Positions 21,101-23,718 of a stretch of DNA of 23,718 bases are shown one piece after another. The position numbers and the translations under genes are program-made. Where the stretch lies: the NCBI RefSeq assembly GCF_000003605.2, contig NW_003135344.1, forward strand, positions 428,287 to 452,004. The letters are read 5' to 3'. The stretch is from Saccoglossus kowalevskii. Its lineage: Eukaryota > Hemichordata > Enteropneusta > Harrimaniidae. Each line of letters begins with the position of its first letter. Position 1 is the stretch's first letter. The notes under the pieces were generated by a model. It did no database searches and was not told the origin of the DNA. It saw nothing but the letters and a program-made list of their open reading frames with translations.

Positions 21101-23665
21101 ATTTTACCTTTTCTTTCTCAAATTCTTCTCTGCTTCGTTTTAAAGATTTTCTCAACGTGTCTTTGTGTTCCTCTAGATACACAGAGTAATCAGCGTCACA
21201 TCTCTCTTGCATCTTCTTGATAGCATCTTTTTTATCTTTCTCTTTCTCTTCAACGATAAGCTTCTCTTTTTTTCGCAGATTTTCTCCACCTCCTGCTATT
21301 TGACGTAACGTCATCTCCTCTTGCTGGTCATGCAGTTGTCTTATTTCCTACGGGAAGAAAACAGTAATGAAAAAAAAATTACCTCCCGTAGGTAAGAGTA
21401 AATGAATGATAAATCGTTTTTCTTGACGCACAAAAATACATCTCTCACAAAAATAAGCCAATTTATAGTATCATCTCATGAAAAACATGTATGCTAGAAT
21501 ATTTTAAGTAAATCGTGTACCTTTTGGAGATCGTTGATTGTCTGTTTCATAACATCACTGGACGTACTTTTCACTTCTTTCCACATGTTCTCTTTAGTAT
21601 CAGCAATAACCTTCTCGATCGTCATCTTTTGTTGTTCTTGCCATTTCTGTCTAGCCTCTTTCAAAGCCTCTTTGATCTTAGAACTCATGCTTTCAATATT
21701 TTGTTGCTGCCATTCACTTTTAGATTTCCGTAAAGCGTCGTCAATTCGACTCTTCATAGATAATTCTCCGTCTTTCATCCATTCTGCCTTGGCATCGTTA
21801 ACAGCGGCCTCAATTCGCATACGAATATCTTCCCCTTGCTCCACCATGACTCTCTCCTCAGCAGCTTTCAATGCACGATCAATCAATACAGAGTCTCTAT
21901 CACTGGCATTTTTCCATTTTAGTTTAGCTTGCTCCACAGCATCTTCTTGCTCTTTTTTGCATCTATTCTCAGTTTCCATGACAGCACACTTCACACGATC
22001 TTCCATTTCCTGCATCAATTTCTCCTTATTTCTCATAGTTTCCTCCGTTATCTTAGCAACACTATCATCGTGTTCCTTCATCCAGGCTTTCCGGGCATCG
22101 TCAAGGGCAGCTGTAAGTTTCTGATTGGCATCAATCTGGTGTTTAGTCATCCATTCTACCTCAGCTATGGCAATAGCCGACTCCACTGCCTTGCTCTTTT
22201 CTTCCTCATAAACTTGATGTAGTTTCTCTCGTTCTACAGAAAGTGCCTTTTTCAACTCCTCCGGCTCAAAGCCTTGTCCCTTCACTGAAAAAGCAACACA
22301 GAATTTTTGATAATGAATATTCTCATTTCTGTAACACCTGTGGGAACACAGTTAAAAACACAGAGAATGGACCACTTTGAGTAAGACTATGAGAAAGTTG
22401 GTACTTAATTAGGGATTAAAGATAGATATCTACATATTAAGTCTAGCTGTAACTAGACTTTGCCACTTACAGTGCTGTACATGAAACAATTTCTTAGTGT
22501 CTGTTTGTTTTGAATATGACTAAATAATCACAATTTCTGGATATATATAATACTCACTTTCTTGTAACCTCTTCTCAATGCCTTCATCTACAGCCATATC
22601 TAATTTAATGGCCCATTCTCTTTCTGCAGCCTGTAAAGCGTTATCTACTGCTTGTTTTCTCACATCACTCTGCTCTTTCAACCATTCCAATTTAGCAACA
22701 GCAATCTAAGTAGAAAACAATGACATTATTAACTACACATTTTACTAAGAGCCATTTAATTTTTGCAGATTTAGTAAAATTTGAGAATTCAAAAAAATAT
22801 TTTACAAAAATAATTTTGACTTAATCTTAGATTCATTGTAGTTGTTTCTGGGATGAGAAGCCAACTACTCTTTGAATTTTAAAACCCTGGTGAAATATTC
22901 AAGCTACAAAATTTAACCATAATCTGTGAAATTGGCGAAAAAGTTAATTAAACGGTTAACTTTATATTGTACAAATACAAGACTAACAAATTAGTGTACA
23001 TATCACCAATGTTACACACTTATGATTTATAAAATCACTTGGGTAACTATCTATGTTACTGAATTAAGAAATACCTTTGTTTCTATCAGTCTATCTGTTT
23101 CTGGTTCCTGGTCTTTCTGCCATTTCTCTTTAGCTGACATCATCTCGACACGATGAGAATCAGCCAATGACTGTTTGAGTTTTTCCAATGCTTCATCTTT
23201 CTCTACCAACATTGCCTCTTTGAGCTACAAGGGTAAACATAACAATCAAATCAGTCAGAGCTGAACTGTAATGTCATGATAAGTTCAATCATTCACAACT
23301 GTTGACCCTTTTCATGGATAACATAAATATATTGTTCATGATGTCAAACGCATCTTTCTCGTGTATAATTTCAACTAAGTTGCAGTTAAATGAAAGCACC
23401 TACAGATGTTTGATAACACTGGCTCCGCAAAGTTGCATTGGCCAGTTGCTCTATCTTCCTAAGAGAAGACTAGGTGCACGTGAGGATAATTTCAGTTTTC
23501 AAAGAAAGAAAAATAAACAATTGAATGAATACCTTAGTTAGTTGGTCTTCACTCAATTTGACCTCCTCACTGTGTTTCCCGTCCAATCTGTTCTTTTCTT
23601 CACATACATTAATATACAACTGTTTGATATCATCCACAGTTTTCAGCGCCTCATTGAGTTCAGAT
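16548..23665 (-). CDS. CEP152: CEP152-like centrosomal scaffold, 3' eleven coding exons (partial)
   Basis: Eleven exons join in phase to 1,353 residues; the 5' part lies beyond the right edge. CEP152 (Asterless) is a centriole scaffold that recruits PLK4 through its N-terminus (not in this window) and pairs with CEP63 through its C-terminal part. Most of the sequence here is charged coiled coil. The decisive marks are near the end: LREHYIEAVNKIRSDVIHYI, then KKLRKYYLQCLHQLLED, then AAQKLALMAKALE, matching in order the vertebrate CEP152 segment (KKYYLICLQQIL and MAKLLETP, from memory). The final 537 residues, in one exon, are disordered, Ser/Arg-rich, with two KEN boxes and many S/T-P sites. 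Length seems comparable to or greater than the vertebrate protein (about 1,700 residues). The assignment rests on motif order, since coiled coils alone are not diagnostic. Confidence 0.85.
18408..18546. mobile_element. MITE-like foldback element, copy 2 (5' part lost)
   Basis: Aligns over about 130 bp with positions 152-272 (shared aaaataaattcc, tacaaaa, accc, tcagcgaa, attaatt). Its right end (ttttacagtact) is the complement of the left end of copy 1 (actgtaaaa), as expected of one family with terminal inverted repeats. The left arm is not recognisable. Confidence 0.55.
18657..18670 (+). promoter_or_regulatory. CTCF-like 14-mer
   Basis: ACCATAGAGGACGC in an intron of the CEP152-like gene. 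It fits the core except for A in place of one G. Confidence 0.35.
18745..18910 (-). CDS. CEP152: CEP152-like, exon J (diagnostic block)
   Basis: The acceptor is TTGCAATTTCAG|CTGATG and the donor GGGGACAA|GTAAGT. It encodes DVIHYINESRDRC and KKLRKYYLQCLHQLLED, the strongest CEP152 signature here. This block may coincide with the CEP63-binding region mapped in the human protein (inference). A different frame is also open over this stretch (18776-19276) but runs through introns and is not the gene. Confidence 0.88.
19070..19160 (-). CDS. CEP152: CEP152-like, exon I
   Basis: The donor is ATTAGAT|GTAAGT. The acceptor could be TTTCAAG|CAGACT (start 19160) or the adjacent CAG (start 19157), a NAGNAG pair that would add or drop one Gln. 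It encodes GDGLQQLREHYIEAVNKIR, part of the CEP152-diagnostic block. Confidence 0.82.
19161..19544 (-). other. CEP152-like intron H-I
   Basis: 384 bp, AT-rich; nothing else seen. Confidence 0.75.
19545..20036 (-). CDS. CEP152: CEP152-like, exon H
   Basis: The acceptor is TTTTGTTGTCAG|AGTTTT and the donor ACTCAG|GTATGC. 164 codons, phase 0; long heptad-rich coiled coil ending LLKAQQVVDRLEAKEKGQ. Confidence 0.88.
20037..20352 (-). other. CEP152-like intron G-H
   Basis: 316 bp, AT-rich; nothing else seen. Confidence 0.75.
20353..20484 (-). CDS. CEP152: CEP152-like, exon G
   Basis: The acceptor is TTGTTGGTTAG|GAAGTG and the donor AATAAG|GTAAGA. 44 codons, phase 0; Lys-rich coiled coil (EVQELKRKHKSEIE). 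Confidence 0.85.
20663..20676 (-). promoter_or_regulatory. CTCF-like 14-mer
   Basis: CCTACTAGGGGGCG on the minus strand, in the intron between exons F and G. Confidence 0.35.
20739..20870 (-). CDS. CEP152: CEP152-like, exon F
   Basis: 44 codons, phase 0, donor CAAAAG|GTTTGT. The in-frame acceptor is CACAACAG|AAAGAT. A better-looking acceptor 19 bases upstream (TTTCCTAACAG|AACG, start 20889) would shift the frame into a stop, so 20870 is chosen. Trp at AKEKKW-like and SARKDW positions. Confidence 0.7.
20991..21004 (-). promoter_or_regulatory. CTCF-like 14-mer (best match)
   Basis: ACCATAGAGGGCGC on the minus strand, in the intron between exons E and F. It matches the CTCF core at every defined position. 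Confidence 0.45.
21108..21347 (-). CDS. CEP152: CEP152-like, exon E
   Basis: The acceptor is TTCTTCCCGTAG|GAAAT and the donor GAAAAG|GTAAAA. 80 codons, phase 0 at both ends, Lys/Glu-rich coiled coil with a Gly-Gly-Gly break. Confidence 0.85.
21521..22284 (-). CDS. CEP152: CEP152-like, exon D (Trp-repeat coiled coil)
   Basis: The acceptor is TTGCTTTTTCAG|TGAAGG and the donor CAAAAG|GTACAC. 254 full codons. It encodes most of the 23-residue units with A-x-x-x-W endings (for example LDDARKAW, NDAKAEW, LKEARQKW). Plus-strand open frames of up to 196 codons opposite it are mirror images of Lys/Glu-rich coding sequence. Confidence 0.88.
22558..22705 (-). CDS. CEP152: CEP152-like, exon C
   Basis: The acceptor is TTTTCTACTTAG|ATTGC and the donor CAAGAAA|GTGAGT. 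49 codons plus one base. Two Trp (AKLEW, AEREW) lie 23 residues apart. Two bases of the next exon complete ATG (Met). Confidence 0.85.
22706..23074 (-). other. CEP152-like intron B-C
   Basis: 369 bp, AT-rich; nothing else seen. Confidence 0.75.
23075..23224 (-). CDS. CEP152: CEP152-like, exon B
   Basis: The acceptor is CCCTTGTAG|CTCAAAG and the donor ACAAAG|GTATTT. 50 codons, phase 0 at both ends. It carries the first Trp (codon at 23122-23120, AKEKW) of the 23-residue series. Confidence 0.85.
23225..23532 (-). other. CEP152-like intron A-B
   Basis: 308 bp. A plus-strand open frame of 79 codons (23302-23541) crosses the exon border and has no support. Confidence 0.75.
23533..23665 (-). CDS. 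CEP152: CEP152-like, exon A of window
   Basis: The acceptor is TTGTTCATCTTAG|ATCTG and the donor ACTAAG|GTATTC. 44 codons plus one base of a codon split with an exon outside the window; coiled coil (SELNEALKTVDDIKQLY). Confidence 0.8.
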
Positions 23666-23718
23666 CTAAGATGAACAAAACAAGATAAGTTCATTTCCAT
23701 ATATGTTAATCCGAAGGT

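Noticed and set aside
21534-22124. 196-codon plus-strand open frame
   Set aside because: Lies exactly opposite CEP152-like exon D; Ser/Phe/Leu-rich translation is the mirror of Lys/Glu-rich coiled-coil codons.
1-23718. CRISPR array, integron, phage or bacterial operon
   Set aside because: No direct-repeat/spacer pattern or bacterial gene packing; genes are split by GT-AG introns.

Overview
This is a window of animal nuclear DNA. It is AT-rich, has split genes with GT-AG introns, long introns and dispersed non-coding repeats, and shows no bacterial gene organisation. The two recognisable proteins (an SV2-like transporter and a CEP152-like centrosomal scaffold) are metazoan families. The gene style and the MITE-like repeats fit an invertebrate, and a mollusc or other lophotrochozoan would be my guess, but the sequence alone does not prove the taxon.

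All three supported genes lie on the minus strand. From the left: (1) the first four coding exons (279 residues) of an SV2-like major facilitator transporter, start codon at 8280, running off the left edge after position 750; (2) a compact three-exon gene (14616 to 11817) for a predicted 185-residue single-pass membrane protein of no recognised family, with a tiny extracellular N-terminus, an acidic cytoplasmic tail, an NxxY motif and a C-terminal PDZ ligand; (3) the last eleven coding exons (1,353 residues) of a CEP152-like protein, entering at the right edge and stopping at 16548. Exon ends were placed by matching GT-AG signals with reading phase, and every junction closes in frame. The one junction needing a choice is the acceptor at 20870.

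Between and inside the genes are a two-copy foldback (MITE-like) family, a minisatellite with an exact 39-bp register, an imperfect 102-bp palindrome, a perfect 13-bp hairpin, several CTCF-like 14-mers around the CEP152 gene, NRF1-like palindromes in SV2 introns, and a DR1-type nuclear-receptor site in front of the small membrane gene. The three genes are not an operon and nothing shows that they work together. SV2 proteins belong to synaptic or secretory vesicles and CEP152 to the centriole.

The most interesting observations are a previously unremarked (to me) 23-residue, tryptophan-marked repeat in the CEP152 coiled coil that runs through exon borders, two KEN boxes in its disordered tail, and the small orphan membrane protein.
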